The translations under genes were made by a program, and so were the position numbers. The notes under the pieces were generated by a model, which saw nothing but the letters and a program-made list of their open reading frames with translations, was not told the DNA's origin and ran no database searches. A stretch of DNA of 64,000 nt. It comes from Niastella soli. Lineage in GTDB: Bacteria; Bacteroidota; Bacteroidia; Chitinophagales; Chitinophagaceae. Below, piece by piece: positions 1 through 9,285 of the stretch. Positions within the stretch are counted from its first letter, which is position 1; each line of letters opens with the position of its first letter. The stretch covers positions 2,633,061-2,697,060 of the forward strand of contig NZ_JAGHKO010000001.1 of assembly GCF_017742245.1 (NCBI RefSeq), read 5' to 3'.

Positions 1-230
1 GAAAACTCTAAATGGTCGTACGTGTTCTGAACTTTAATAGGGGGTGGATATGTTTCGAAGATAATGATAAAATTTAGATTTCAAAATCATTTGCGGGATT
101 AAAATGTGATTGTGAGTGCATTGGGGAGTTTTACGAAGTGGGATAACCGAAGTCTGCATGCCTGTAATTTCTCTTTTAACATAACAAAAGCATTTTGAAT
201 ACGTACCTTGCAAAAACATTAGCAAGTTGC
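1..230. other. window edge, no gene seen
   Basis: AT-rich sequence at the window edge. It probably holds the promoter of the small secreted protein that starts at 231. The short reading frames here have no protein-like features. Confidence 0.5.
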
Positions 231-722
231 ATGCATAAATTTATAATTTCTTTAATTCTGATAATCATCTCTGTAAGCGTTCGTGCACAAGAGATAGAGG
301 TACCGCAGCTTATTGAGATGCTCGACTGGAACTCCACAAGGATCGATACCACCCTTAAAAAAGAGGGGTATCTGCTGATGCAAAAAGACGTGGACTCAGC
401 CAGCTCCTTATTCCAGTATTCCTGGTTCGATAAACAGGAGGATGGAAAAGCAGTGGTGCGTTCGTTCATTTACGCCGATGCAGCAGTCAGAAACCTGAAA
501 AGCCGGTTAATTACCTACCGAACGTATAAGAAAGAAGAATACCAGCAAATAGCCGCCTGGTTGTTGGATAATAACTATCACAGCACGGCGAAATTCGATT
601 TTAAAGAAGCCCAGCATACGCTGTACAGTAACGGCACCTTCACTATCCGGGTAAAAGTGATCACCACCGCATTAAAAGATGGGAGAAAGTATATTGCCTA
701 TGAGTTGGAACTGGGGAAATAG
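231..722 (+). CDS. small secreted protein of unknown function
   Basis: About 163 residues starting from ATG 231. An upstream in-frame ATG at 195 would put twelve residues ahead of the signal peptide, so I prefer 231. Residues 1-20 form a clear Sec signal peptide (MHKF, a hydrophobic run, then VRAQ). The mature part is soluble, rich in Lys and Tyr, and shows no motif I recognise, so function is unknown and the site of action is probably periplasmic. The gene converges with the DUF4293 gene, and the gap between them holds a long imperfect hairpin that could terminate both. Confidence 0.7.
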   Translation: MHKFIISLILIIISVSVRAQEIEVPQLIEMLDWNSTRIDTTLKKEGYLLMQKDVDSASSLFQYSWFDKQEDGKAVVRSFIYADAAVRNLKSRLITYRTYKKEEYQQIAAWLLDNNYHSTAKFDFKEAQHTLYSNGTFTIRVKVITTALKDGRKYIAYELELGK

Positions 723-821
723 TTATTTAGTTAGTAAGTTATTGCGTTCGTAGGTTATTGAGTTAGTTGTAGCCGGCTCCTGGTACATAGTAACCCAATA
801 ACTTAATAACATAATAACTCA
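722..821. repeat. imperfect inverted repeat of GTTATT/AATAAC words
   Basis: The left half carries reiterated AGTTATT and GTTATTG words and the right half carries CAATAAC and AATAACAT, so the gap can fold into one long AT-rich hairpin. It lies between convergent genes and may act as a bidirectional terminator. Similar word-built repeats lie at about 6800-6900 and 10315-10380. Confidence 0.55.
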
Positions 822-829
822 AACGATCT

Positions 830-1255
830 CTATCTTAAGCGGTCAAGACTTTTGACAAGCTTTTCATCTCTACGAATTCCCCTGATTGCAAAAAACAGCA
901 GAACGGGAATGAAGATGGCGAATATTGCTGTGAGGTCATATTTTCCTTCGCCCGCAACAAACTTTTGGGTTTCGGAAAAGTATAATCCCAGATTTAACAG
1001 CGAACCTAACAGGGTTATTAAAACGATGCGCATTTGCATCTTTCTGGTCTTATAGAGGAAGATCGCAATGAGGGAAGCAATGCCTACACCTGCAGTTAAG
1101 ATCAGCAACAACAAATTGCTTTGCGCCGTTAACGACACAAATGCTTTGGGTTGATTATCCTTTATCAAATTGCCGCTGTAAAAAGAGAACTTCAAACTGC
1201 AGAAAGCGGCTGCAGCGGCCAGCAGTAACCAAACTGATTGTAGACGTTGGATCAT
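830..1255 (-). CDS. DUF4293 family membrane protein
   Basis: 141 residues with four predicted membrane segments at about 7-24, 46-68, 73-93 and 107-125. The start (MIQR.QSVWLLLA) and the KFSFYSG stretch before the first loop match the Bacteroidota-specific DUF4293 family as I know it, and the length is normal for that family. No biochemical role is known. It is an inner-membrane protein with a short charged cytoplasmic tail (RRDEKLVKSLDRLR). The start at 1255 coincides with the family N-terminus. Confidence 0.8.
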   Translation of the reverse strand: MIQRLQSVWLLLAAAAAFCSLKFSFYSGNLIKDNQPKAFVSLTAQSNLLLLILTAGVGIASLIAIFLYKTRKMQMRIVLITLLGSLLNLGLYFSETQKFVAGEGKYDLTAIFAIFIPVLLFFAIRGIRRDEKLVKSLDRLR

Positions 1256-1261
1256 GGGTCA

Positions 1262-1437
1262 ATAGGTTTGAGAAAAGTGAGTAAGTCAGGTGAGTTGTGA
1301 GCGGTGAGTTGTGAGTAAGCTCGCGAATGATCAGACTACTAAACATTCGGGAACCTACTCACCACTGATCCTGCCGACCACCACGGTCGGCCTCCCAACA
1401 AAGCTTGTCTGCCGGGAATTCACCACTGACCTCGCCG
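1262..1437. repeat. intergenic GTGAG/CTCAC word repeat
   Basis: The left part repeats GTGAG words (gtgagttgtgag and variants). The right part repeats CTCACCACTGA and TTCACCACTGAC, so the gap can pair with itself. A small GC hairpin (CCGACCACCACGGTCGG) lies at 1375-1391. No gene is visible. Confidence 0.5.
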
Positions 1438-2718
1438 TTATCCCAATTCAGGATAAAGCGTGAATTGTTTCATGAAGTCATGCACATCATGCTTAACAGC
1501 GGTGATGGTAGCTTCATTATCAATATCCATTAATATTTTATCGATCATGCTTACCACAGTTTCCATGTGGCCTTCGTTCATGCCGCGGGTAGTAATGGCA
1601 GGAACACCCACACGGATCCCACTGGTAACAAACGGGCTTTTATCGTCGAAAGGCACAGCATTTTTGTTAAGGGTAATGTGTGCTTTATCGAGGGTTTCCT
1701 GTGCTTTTTTACCGGTGAGGTTCTTATTACGCAGGTCAATTAACATTAAATGGTTGTCGGTACCATTGCTAATGAGGTTGTAGCCGCGTTTAACAAAAGA
1801 CGCCGCCATGGCTTGTGCATTTTTAATGATCTGCTGGCCATAAGTTTTGAACTCATCGGTAAGGATTTCACCAAAAGCCACTGCTTTGGCAGCTATCACA
1901 TGCTCCAGTGGTCCGCCCTGCATACCAGGGAAAACGGCCAGATCGAGCAGAGCGCTCATGGGACGGATGTTTCCTTTGGGGTCTTTGATACCCTGTGGGT
2001 TATCGAAATCATGACGAAGCATGATGATACCACCACGGGGTCCGCGCAAAGTTTTATGGGTAGTAGAAGTTACAATATGACAATGATCGAACGGATCGTT
2101 GAGCAAACCTTTAGCAATTAAACCGGCGGGGTGAGCGATATCGGCCATAACCAGGGCGCCAATTTCATCGGCCACGGTACGGATGCGTTTATAATCCCAG
2201 TCGCGGCTGTAAGCAGAAGCACCACAAATGATCATTTTGGGTTTTTCCTTTCTGGCAATTGCCTCCAGTTGATCGTAATCAACAAGACCGGTTTCTTTAT
2301 TCACCCCGTATGACAGCGCCTGGTAGTTTTTACCACTGAAGTTGGCGGGACTGCCATGGGTAAGGTGACCACCCATGCTCAGATCGAGACCCAGGATCTT
2401 GTCGCCTGGTTTTAAACAGGCTAAAAATACTGCCACATTTGCCTGAGCGCCTGCATGGGGCTGCACATTGGCCCAGCTGGCATTGAAGACCTTTTTAAGG
2501 CGGTCAATAGCCAACGTTTCAATTTCATCTACCACTTCACAACCACCATAATAGCGTTTGCCGGGATAGCCTTCCGCATATTTATTGGTTGGAACAGTGC
2601 CCATGGCCTGCATTACCTGGTATGACGTAAAATTTTCGGAAGCAATGAGTTCTATTCCATTTCTTTGACGTTCCAGTTCTTTCCTGAGAAGGTCAAAAAC
2701 AAGCGTGTCTTTTTGCAT
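1438..2718 (-). CDS. glyA: serine hydroxymethyltransferase
   Basis: 426 residues, normal for bacterial SHMT. The enzyme is cytosolic and PLP-dependent and interconverts serine plus tetrahydrofolate with glycine plus 5,10-methylene-tetrahydrofolate, feeding one-carbon metabolism. Visible landmarks are the N-terminal IELIASEN motif (22-29), the [13 protein letters not shown] substrate region (47-59), the PLP-contacting [10 protein letters not shown] (191-200) and the Schiff-base lysine K222 in [14 protein letters not shown]. The gene is transcribed alone. A TATATTTG element on the coding strand lies at 2723-2730, only about five bases before the ATG, which would imply a very short leader if it is the -7 box. 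Identification is secure from motifs and full length. Confidence 0.97.
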   Translation of the reverse strand: MQKDTLVFDLLRKELERQRNGIELIASENFTSYQVMQAMGTVPTNKYAEGYPGKRYYGGCEVVDEIETLAIDRLKKVFNASWANVQPHAGAQANVAVFLACLKPGDKILGLDLSMGGHLTHGSPANFSGKNYQALSYGVNKETGLVDYDQLEAIARKEKPKMIICGASAYSRDWDYKRIRTVADEIGALVMADIAHPAGLIAKGLLNDPFDHCHIVTSTTHKTLRGPRGGIIMLRHDFDNPQGIKDPKGNIRPMSALLDLAVFPGMQGGPLEHVIAAKAVAFGEILTDEFKTYGQQIIKNAQAMAASFVKRGYNLISNGTDNHLMLIDLRNKNLTGKKAQETLDKAHITLNKNAVPFDDKSPFVTSGIRVGVPAITTRGMNEGHMETVVSMIDKILMDIDNEATITAVKHDVHDFMKQFTLYPELG

Positions 2719-3193
2719 GGCGCAAATATACAGCGGTTTGGGGAGTTAACGGAGTTGAAAAGTTGACAAGTTAACCAATTGACGGGTTGGCCAGTTGATA
2801 GGGTTGATAAGGTTGACAGAGATGATAGGTGTCTGCAACACGGATTGCCGATTCAGGGTTGCCGTTTCACGAGTTGATAGGGGCCGCAACATGGACTGCC
2901 TACTGCCTCGCCCGCCGAAACCCTGGCGTAGGCGGGCCGTCTGCCGTCTCGTCTGCCTATTGCTTATTGCCCTTCAGAAGCATTAAGCTTATAGCAACTT
3001 TTGTACTAACAAACGCTGGTAAAATAATTTTTACTATTTTCACGGCTTTGAAAAAAAACAAACCACTTGTTTTTCAAGTTATAACAGTGCTTAGCGGGCT
3101 TGTAAAAAAAGAAAGTAAGAGTCAAATAAATAAGCATGAATGGTCCCTTCGCTAAAAGGCGGATGGGATGGCTGAAAAGCAAATATTTTTCAA
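2719..3193. other. 475-base intergenic region with short-word repeats
   Basis: No convincing gene. 2752-2822 is a run of GTTGA and AGTTGACA words. 2845-2880 contains GATTGCCGATTC and TTGCCGTTTCACGAG words like those at 4.9-5.15 kb. 2898-2980 contains CTGCCTACTGCCT words and a GC-rich stem (CCCGCC ... GGCGGG, about 2911-2936). The last 200 bases are AT-rich and should hold the promoter of the nucleotidyltransferase. Confidence 0.55.
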
Positions 3194-4192
3194 ATGAAAG
3201 CAATCATTCCCGTAGCTGGTGCAGGTACAAAACTGCGACCACATACGTATACGCAACCAAAGGCACTTATACCCCTGGCCGGCAAAACTATTCTTAGTAT
3301 TATTGTTGACCAGCTGCACGAAGCAGGTATCAATGAATTTGTTTTCATTGTAGGATACCTGGGTGATAAAATACAGGATTACGTAAAAGAGAAATATCCC
3401 GAACTGAAAGCCTGGTTTGTAACCCAGAGCGAACGTCACGGTATTGGCCATGCCATACAATTGACCAAAGACATAGTGGGCGACGATGAAATGTTCATTG
3501 TGTTGGGCGATACCATTTGTGAATATGATGTAAAGGAACTGCTGGATATGCCGTGCTCGGCACTGGGCGTTAAACGGGTTGATGATCCCCGCGATTTTGG
3601 GGTGGCAGAACTGGGCGAAGACGGTTTTATTACCCGCGTGGTAGAGAAGCCGCAGATCCCCAAGTCGAATATGGCGCTGGTGGGTATTTACCGCATAAAG
3701 GAAACCTCCTTCCTGTTCAATTGCCTGGAAAGCAATATTATGAACCAGGTTATGGTCCGGGGTGAGTTCAGCATAACAGATGCTATTCAGTGTATGATAC
3801 AACATGGGGCCCGGTTTCAGCCTTACAAGGTCCAAAACTGGTTCGATTGCGGCAAAAAAGATACCCTGCTGGAGTCAAATGCCACTTTGCTAAAAAAGTT
3901 TGGCGGCGTTATTTCACCCGATCACAATTTTGAAAATACCATCATTATCCCCCCCGTTAGTGTGGCGGAAGGTTGCGATATAAAGAATTCCATTGTTGGG
4001 CCTAATGTTACCATTGGCGAAAAAACCACCATCAGTTATTCAATTATTAAAGATTCTATTATTGGCTCATTTGCAGACCTCTACGATATAGTATTGACAA
4101 ATTCTCTCATTGGTAGTGATACCGAGGTAAAAGGTGAAAGCAGAAGTTTAAATATTGGCGACAATACCGAAATAGACCTGGGTGAATCGTGA
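3194..4192 (+). CDS. sugar-phosphate nucleotidyltransferase (NTP transferase plus beta-helix)
   Basis: 332 residues. The N-terminal half (about 1-235) is a nucleotidyltransferase fold with the signature GAGTKLRPHTYTQPKALIP at 9-27, whose final lysine (PKAL) contacts the phosphate, and a LGDTICEYD metal/nucleotide loop near 107-115. The C-terminal 90 residues carry imperfect hexapeptides (IKNSIVGPNVTIGEKTTI), as in a left-handed beta-helix. The family activates a sugar-1-phosphate with an NTP, usually glucose-1-phosphate to dTDP- or UDP-glucose. The substrate cannot be read from the sequence, and the isolated position gives no pathway. Confidence 0.88.
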   Translation: MKAIIPVAGAGTKLRPHTYTQPKALIPLAGKTILSIIVDQLHEAGINEFVFIVGYLGDKIQDYVKEKYPELKAWFVTQSERHGIGHAIQLTKDIVGDDEMFIVLGDTICEYDVKELLDMPCSALGVKRVDDPRDFGVAELGEDGFITRVVEKPQIPKSNMALVGIYRIKETSFLFNCLESNIMNQVMVRGEFSITDAIQCMIQHGARFQPYKVQNWFDCGKKDTLLESNATLLKKFGGVISPDHNFENTIIIPPVSVAEGCDIKNSIVGPNVTIGEKTTISYSIIKDSIIGSFADLYDIVLTNSLIGSDTEVKGESRSLNIGDNTEIDLGES

Positions 4193-4355
4193 ACAAATAT
4201 TTAGGTTTAAAACATAACCTAACTGGGTAAATTTTGAGTACCTTCAGGCTAGGAATGCAACATAATGTACGCACCTCGTGTCTTTATGTTGTTTCCGGGT
4301 TGAAAACTTGTGGCAGCTGATGTTTGGTTTGCCAACCTTTTAAACACTAATTTTT
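4193..4355. other. promoter-bearing gap
   Basis: 163 bases between two genes on the + strand. Stop-rich and AT-rich, with no repeat. It probably holds the terminator of the nucleotidyltransferase and the promoter of the next gene, but no single element stands out. Confidence 0.3.
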
Positions 4356-4769
4356 ATGAGAGGTAAAAAAAATTACCTATTGCTTGCAGCGTTATTGCCT
4401 CTATCGCTGCTAACCAAAGCTAATGGCGATAACGGTACTCGTAAATCGACCGAGCCGGTGCTACAGGGATGCGTAGCTGACGCAGGCACCAAAAAGCCAG
4501 TACAGGGCGTTACTGTATCCATTTCCACTTCAAAAGGACAGGAGAAGAAAGAATTCACTACCGATGCATCAGGCAACTTTAAAGTGCCACAAATGCCGGT
4601 AGGCGAAGTGATCATTATCCTGGAGAAGAAAGGATATAAAACTACCCGCCGGGAAGGCATCATAATCAAAGAAGGTGTTTCTCTTAAAATGAGCTTTGAT
4701 ATCACCAATATGCAACTGGAAGAGGAAGGCGATGTTTTCCATCCCTTCTTCCGGATGATGGAAGGATGA
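4356..4769 (+). CDS. secreted carboxypeptidase-regulatory-like domain protein
   Basis: 137 residues. Residues 1-22 look like a signal peptide (RGKKNYLLLAALLPLSLLTKANG). Residues 33-115 form a CarboxypepD_reg-like beta-sandwich: LQGCVADAGTKKPVQGVTVSI, then FTTDASGNFKVPQMPVGEVIIILEKKGYKT, the pattern seen at the N-terminus of SusC-like receptors. Here the domain stands alone, so the protein is a small periplasmic or surface protein of unknown partner. It is monocistronic and ends at a strong terminator. Confidence 0.8.
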   Translation: MRGKKNYLLLAALLPLSLLTKANGDNGTRKSTEPVLQGCVADAGTKKPVQGVTVSISTSKGQEKKEFTTDASGNFKVPQMPVGEVIIILEKKGYKTTRREGIIIKEGVSLKMSFDITNMQLEEEGDVFHPFFRMMEG

Positions 4770-4789
4770 TTGGTACTATAAACTAATTA

Positions 4790-4822
4790 AAAGGGCCTCA
4801 CTATTACAGTGGGGCCTTTTGT
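4790..4822 (+). terminator. intrinsic terminator
   Basis: AAAAGGGCCTC, a short loop ACTATTACA, then GTGGGGCCTTTT: a GC-rich stem with a T tract, 20 bases after the stop of the carboxypeptidase-regulatory-like gene. Confidence 0.85.
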
Positions 4823-4839
4823 ATTAAGGTGCTTTATCG

Positions 4840-5151
4840 TGAAACATGAAAGTCCTTATTGCGGAACTCCTATTATTTTCGGCAATCGTGAATCGGCAAT
4901 CGGCAATGAAATACAGCAGGATGCTCCACGCTACGCGTGTCGCTCAGAAGGTAGAAGGTTTTGAGCGGCGGAAAGTAGTTATTAATTTCAACGATCGCGA
5001 ACTTATTACTGAGCGAAGCGAAGGTGACAATGCATTGAACGCAGTGAGATGCCTGGTTTTTATTTCACGTTTCACGTTTGACGTTTCACGATTCCGTGAG
5101 TCTCAAATTTCGAGAGGCCCAAATTGCCGTTTGCCGATTGCCGATTCACGC
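4840..5151. repeat. large inverted repeat of CGGCAAT words
   Basis: CGTGAATCGGCAATCGGCAA at 4887-4906 is the exact reverse complement of 5131-5150, giving 20-bp arms about 225 bases apart. Words such as TTTCACGTTTGACGTTTCACG flank the right arm. The interior contains pairs such as GAGCGAAGCGAAGG and GAACGCAGTGAGATG. I see no protein-coding signal; the open frame through the element is composed of repeat words. It is an intergenic repetitive element, possibly non-autonomous. Confidence 0.65.
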
Positions 5152-5152
5152 A

Positions 5153-5184
5153 AAAAAAAGCGTCCCGGGGAACCGGGACGCGTG
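5153..5184 (-). terminator. intrinsic terminator of the coiled-coil gene
   Basis: CGTCCCGGGGAACCGGGACG is a near-perfect stem. The run of A on the + strand just left of it gives the T tract on the minus strand, ten bases beyond the stop at 5194. Confidence 0.85.
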
Positions 5185-5193
5185 AGAAAATCA

Positions 5194-6144
5194 CTAGTCT
5201 AAATGCGTATCCGAACGTTCTTGATGGTTGATGTTCATTTTACCATCTTGTTTCTTTATGGCTATATTCTTTTTCTTTATGTATTTGTGGTATTTATCAG
5301 TAACTGTTGGCGGTTGTTTTTTATCATTGATGTACAGCTCGCCCGACTTAAATTCAATGCTGTAATTCTCTTTCGTGTTTAGTAAACCATCTTTTTCCAT
5401 CTCGTATATCATTTCCTGATAGCCCTGCATTTCTTCCCGGGCCTTTCCCATTTCCTCCCGGGCCTTGTCCATTTCTTTTTTGAGGTCAATTTGCTGGTGC
5501 TTCATTTCTTCCTTTACGCGGGCCATTTCCTTCCTGGCATTTTCCAGCTCTTTTTGCACATCTATCTGGCGTTGTTTCTGCGCCTCTTTTAACTCCTGTT
5601 TCCATTCCTCATTCCTGAGCGCTTTGTCAACCTCTTTTCTGGCATTGTCAATTTCACGTTTCAGTGCCTCCTTATCTATTTTACTTACATCCTCCAGTGA
5701 TTGTTGTACGTCCCGTTGAATTTTTTCGAAGTCAATTTTACGCAATGATTCCTCTACCTGACGATGCATTTTTTCAACATCGATACGCCTTACTGCTTCA
5801 TCAACCTGTCGCTGTATTTTGTCAAAATCTATTTTATAGATCGATTCTTCCACACGCTGTGAAATTTCGTCCCAGTCTTTGTCTTTCATTTTCTCCAGCT
5901 TATCCTTTGCCTCATCTAACTGACGTATTTCTTTATCCAGGTCGCGGTCGTTGGCCTCATCCCTGGTTATTTTATTTCTTTTCTGCGTAGGTATGGTATC
6001 GGTAGCATGGTTAGCAAAATGGTAATCTCGATTGCCATTGGGAGCCGTATTTTGTTGCGGGCCGCCGGTAAAGGCCAGTAAGGTAACCACACTAGCTACC
6101 AGCGCCAGGGAACCCCAGCGGATAAACGATTGATTCAAATTCAT
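5194..6144 (-). CDS. membrane-anchored coiled-coil protein
   Basis: About 316 residues from the ATG at 6144. A longer frame reaches 6219, but the hydrophobic segment (about 11-27, WGSLALVASVVTLLAFTGG) is correctly placed only from 6144. After a short linker, residues 60-240 are almost all Lys, Glu, Arg, Asp and Gln in heptads. They include four reiterated units of the form RQVEESLRKIDFEKIQ and a second run of KEMDKAREEMGKAREEM, so a long alpha-helical coiled coil is expected. The C-terminus (GLLNTKENYSIEFKSGELYINDKK) resembles tails of small Bacteroidota proteins next to anti-sigma-like genes, but no partner is adjacent. Function unknown. Confidence 0.75.
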   Translation of the reverse strand: MNLNQSFIRWGSLALVASVVTLLAFTGGPQQNTAPNGNRDYHFANHATDTIPTQKRNKITRDEANDRDLDKEIRQLDEAKDKLEKMKDKDWDEISQRVEESIYKIDFDKIQRQVDEAVRRIDVEKMHRQVEESLRKIDFEKIQRDVQQSLEDVSKIDKEALKREIDNARKEVDKALRNEEWKQELKEAQKQRQIDVQKELENARKEMARVKEEMKHQQIDLKKEMDKAREEMGKAREEMQGYQEMIYEMEKDGLLNTKENYSIEFKSGELYINDKKQPPTVTDKYHKYIKKKNIAIKKQDGKMNINHQERSDTHLD

Positions 6145-6258
6145 GGTTGTTACTTTTAAGAGTGACTGATTACGATGTCTTTCGTATAAAAATACGATAG
6201 ATTTCGTAAATTGTTGCATGAGGAGATAAATTTTTAACTGGTTAACTTTTTTTAACGT

Positions 6259-6795
6259 TTAGTTGCCCAATGGGAACGAGTGGATAATTTCCCATATCTG
6301 TCCGTTATGACGCAACAGGGCAAAGGCATTGGCCGTAAAAGTTACCTCATAGTTTATTTGCTGAAAATGCTGCCAGGCCAGGGGAAAGTCCTTTTTATGC
6401 AAATCGCGGTTGGCAATGGTAACATGGGGGTGAAAGGGACGTTCTTCTTTTTTTACCGGAAAGCGGTTGCTTTGTAGCAGGGTTGTTTCAAGGGCTGTTT
6501 TAAATTCGGTTAACCGCGGGCTGGGCAATACATCAACGTAAATTACCCGGGGTTTAAAGGCTGCGAAGTTTTTTAATTGAATGGAAAAGTGTTGTTCCCG
6601 GCTGGCAAACGGTTGCAACAGTTCCTGTAAGCCAGGTTGTAAATTATCGGGCATCATAAAAGGAGAAATGAGCGTAATATGCGCCGGCGATTTCAAGGCA
6701 ACCTTACACCCGAACTGATCACGCATATAAAACTTCCATTGCAATACTTTTCGATTGATCTCTTCTGGTGTCACTATGGCTATAAAGTGAAGCAT
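6259..6795 (-). CDS. 2'-5' RNA ligase / 2H phosphoesterase family protein
   Basis: 178 residues, normal for the family. The two defining HxT motifs are present: H39-I-T41 (SPAHITLISPF) and H124-V-T126 (FHPHVTIANR). These form the active site of 2H phosphoesterases, which act on 2',3'-cyclic or 2'-5' phosphodiester bonds in RNA. The protein is cytosolic and has no signal peptide. It lies on the same strand as, and about 110 bases downstream of, the ABC transporter pair. The exact substrate (tRNA halves, cyclic phosphate) cannot be assigned. Confidence 0.85.
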   Translation of the reverse strand: MLHFIAIVTPEEINRKVLQWKFYMRDQFGCKVALKSPAHITLISPFMMPDNLQPGLQELLQPFASREQHFSIQLKNFAAFKPRVIYVDVLPSPRLTEFKTALETTLLQSNRFPVKKEERPFHPHVTIANRDLHKKDFPLAWQHFQQINYEVTFTANAFALLRHNGQIWEIIHSFPLGN

Positions 6796-6799
6796 ATAG

Positions 6800-6900
6800 T
6801 TACAAAGCTCCTAAGTTATTAGGTTCGTAAGTTAGTAAGTTCTAAGGTTTGCGGACCAACGAACTTAAGAACCCAATAACCTGCAACTGTAAAACCTAAA
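6800..6900. repeat. GTTATT/TTAAG word inverted repeat
   Basis: The left arm (about 6815-6845, GTTATTAGGTTCGTAAGTTAG) is complementary with mismatches to the right arm (about 6858-6885, CGAACTTAAGAACCCAATAAC). It belongs to the same word family as the repeats at 722-821 and 10315-10380. Confidence 0.5.
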
Positions 6901-6904
6901 TAAA

Positions 6905-8215
6905 CTAACTTTTTCTAAAAGCCCACTTAATCATTTCTTTCCAGCTAACTTTTTTCCCATACATTAATATGCCGGTGCGGTAAATTTTAGCGGTTAACCA
7001 GGCAAAGAACAAAAAGCCCAGCACCAGTAAAAGCATGGAAGTGATCAACTGGCTTGCGGGCACATCGTACATGATGCGGCCCATCATCACCACAGGCGAT
7101 GTAAGCGGAAATAAGCTCCCGAAAACAACCAGTGGGGAGTTCGGTTCAGAAATAGCTTTGGTCATAATAACGAAGCCCAGGATGATCGGCATCATGATCG
7201 GGAAGACCATTTGTTGCGCTTCCTGCTGGTCGTCACTTACCACGCTGCCCACCGCAGCAAACAGGGAGGCGTATAATAAAAAGCCGCCAAGGAAATAAAA
7301 GATAAAACAACCAATGATCAACACCCAGGGTACTGAGTGTAAGCCGGTACGCATGGTTTCCATCATGCCCATTGTGCCTGCCATTCCCCCGGTTGGTCCT
7401 GCCTGGGGTATGGCGCTTGCATCGAGGCCGGGAATAAAGAAAGGCAGGATAAATTGTAATCCAGCAATAAGCAGGATCCAGATGGCGAACTGGGTAAGGC
7501 CTACGGCGCCTATGCCAATGATCTTGCCCATCATCAATTGAAATGGTTTTACAGAGCTCACCATAACTTCAGCGATCCGGCTTATCTTTTCTTCCATTAC
7601 ACCCCGCATTACCATGGTGCCGTATATAAGCATGATAATATAAATGAGCATACCGCAGAAGAATGCCACACCCGAAGCCACGCCAGCCACACTCTTTTTT
7701 TCTTCCTTGCCGTTTTTCAATTTGTTCTCAATGGAAATATCTGATTTAATAGACCGGTATTGTTCCGGGGAGATATTTGCCGATTGCAGCCGTTTTTGCT
7801 CAATGGCATTGTTGATGGTTTTTTCAACTTTGCTTTTTAGCGTAACCGAGACCGGTGATTTACTGTATAACTGAATGTTATTGACCCGCTGGGAAAAGTC
7901 CATGGGCGGAATAAATAAAAAGTAATCATACCCCATTTTAGGGTAGAACTCTTTTATTGAGTCCGGCGACTGTCCGGTGATAAACACATATTGCGAACCA
8001 TCTCTTTTGGCATTCTCCACTTTTCCATTGAACAGGTTGGCCTGATCGATCACGGCTATCTTGTTTTTTTCACTGCTGCCACTCATGCCAATGGCTATAA
8101 TGACTGCATAAAAAACCACAATAACAATAGGTACCAGGATGGTCGTAACCACGAATGATTTTTTCTTAACCCGTACCAGGTATTCACGTTGTATTACGAG
8201 TAATATCTTGTTCAT
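6905..8215 (-). CDS. ABC-2 type transporter permease (NatB-like)
   Basis: 436 residues. Starts MNKILLVIQREYLVRVKKKSF, the typical N-terminus of ABC-2 permeases with an extended outer domain. The first membrane helix is at about 22-43, a periplasmic domain spans about 45-190, and five or more further helices follow to residue 415. The family exports ions, drugs or lipids, with a separate ATPase supplying energy. That ATPase is the next gene upstream, ending 12 bases before this start. The annotated NatB relatives export sodium; the substrate here is unknown. Confidence 0.85.
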   Translation of the reverse strand: MNKILLVIQREYLVRVKKKSFVVTTILVPIVIVVFYAVIIAIGMSGSSEKNKIAVIDQANLFNGKVENAKRDGSQYVFITGQSPDSIKEFYPKMGYDYFLFIPPMDFSQRVNNIQLYSKSPVSVTLKSKVEKTINNAIEQKRLQSANISPEQYRSIKSDISIENKLKNGKEEKKSVAGVASGVAFFCGMLIYIIMLIYGTMVMRGVMEEKISRIAEVMVSSVKPFQLMMGKIIGIGAVGLTQFAIWILLIAGLQFILPFFIPGLDASAIPQAGPTGGMAGTMGMMETMRTGLHSVPWVLIIGCFIFYFLGGFLLYASLFAAVGSVVSDDQQEAQQMVFPIMMPIILGFVIMTKAISEPNSPLVVFGSLFPLTSPVVMMGRIMYDVPASQLITSMLLLVLGFLFFAWLTAKIYRTGILMYGKKVSWKEMIKWAFRKS

Positions 8216-8227
8216 GACAATATCGTA

Positions 8228-9160
8228 TTATGCAGTTACAGTTTCAAATTGCCGGGTGAGGGGCGTGCCTTCCACCAGTTTTATAAATATCTCACTTAAC
8301 GAAGGCAATATTTCCTGGAATGAATTAATGCCTATCTGCTGCTGTAGAAAATAGTGCAACACATCATTTGATCTGAACCCTTCTTTTATCTTAAGGATAA
8401 GTTGTTCGTCTCTACTATTAATGACCTCAAAAGCAGGAGAATTAATGGGACCTGGCTGGCTGTCGAGCCCAATGGAAAAAATATTTTCCTTGAACTGTTG
8501 TTTAACGCCGCTCACCGTTCCATCCAATATTTTTTGTCCTTTATTTACAAGAATAATGTGATCGCATATTTCTTCTACCTGTTCCATCCGGTGGGTGCTG
8601 AAGATAATGCTGGCGCCATTCTGGGCCAGTTTATGTATTTCTTCTTTAATAAGATTGGAATTCACCGGGTCAAGACCGCTAAAAGGTTCATCGAGGATAA
8701 TGAGTTTGGGATCGTTCAACACCGTGGTAACAAACTGCAGTTTCTGTTGCATGCCCTTGCTCAGGTCTTCCACTTTTTTATTCCACCAGCTTTGCATTTC
8801 AAACTTTATGAACCATTGTTTTACCCTTTCAATGGCAGTTGCCTTGCTCAGTCCTTTTAATTGTGCCAGGTAAATGGCCTGGTCGCCGATCTTCATCTTT
8901 TTATACAGCCCTTTTTCTTCGGGCATATAACCTATATAGGCATTGTCTTTATCGGGATTGAACGGTTGTCCATTGAAGATAATGTCACCCTCATCAGGAT
9001 AAAGAATACCGGTTATCATTCTTATCAGCGTGGTTTTACCGGCTCCGTTTGGTCCCAGCAAACCGAAGATGCTGCCAGGCGCCAGGGAGAAACTAATATC
9101 ATCTACCGCTTTTTGCGAAGTATAATATTTTTTAAGATGTTTAACTTCCAATCTATTCAT
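8228..9160 (-). CDS. ABC transporter ATP-binding protein
   Basis: About 310 residues from the ATG at 9160. A longer frame to 9232 adds a hydrophobic stretch not expected on an ATPase, so I reject it. Walker A GLLGPNGAGKTT at about 34-44, ABC signature LSKGMQQ at 133-139, Walker B LIILDEPFSGLDPV from 153, then the H-loop STHRMEQ. The C-terminal 80 residues form the DUF4162-like extension common in exporters of this type. It supplies ATP hydrolysis to the permease immediately downstream in the same transcript. Confidence 0.92.
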   Translation of the reverse strand: MNRLEVKHLKKYYTSQKAVDDISFSLAPGSIFGLLGPNGAGKTTLIRMITGILYPDEGDIIFNGQPFNPDKDNAYIGYMPEEKGLYKKMKIGDQAIYLAQLKGLSKATAIERVKQWFIKFEMQSWWNKKVEDLSKGMQQKLQFVTTVLNDPKLIILDEPFSGLDPVNSNLIKEEIHKLAQNGASIIFSTHRMEQVEEICDHIILVNKGQKILDGTVSGVKQQFKENIFSIGLDSQPGPINSPAFEVINSRDEQLILKIKEGFRSNDVLHYFLQQQIGINSFQEILPSLSEIFIKLVEGTPLTRQFETVTA

Positions 9161-9285
9161 TGTATGCAAGCTTTTGAGGGAAAGACTGATACTTAAGGTA
9201 ATGAAACAGTTAATTAGTAGCAAAAAAATCATAATTATTACATACGCATGCTATATTTATGCAATTTCATTTCAAAATAAGCAGC

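Noticed and set aside
34-225. Short frames at the left edge on both strands
   Set aside because: One overlaps the start of the secreted-protein gene antisense; none shows protein features.
3152-3835. 227-codon antisense frame under the nucleotidyltransferase
   Set aside because: Antisense to a gene with strong motifs; no start context or domain of its own.
4846-5202. 118-codon frame on the + strand through the CGGCAAT inverted repeat
   Set aside because: Composed of repeat words (SRFTFDVSRF, RLPIADSR) with no protein-like structure, and it runs through a terminator.
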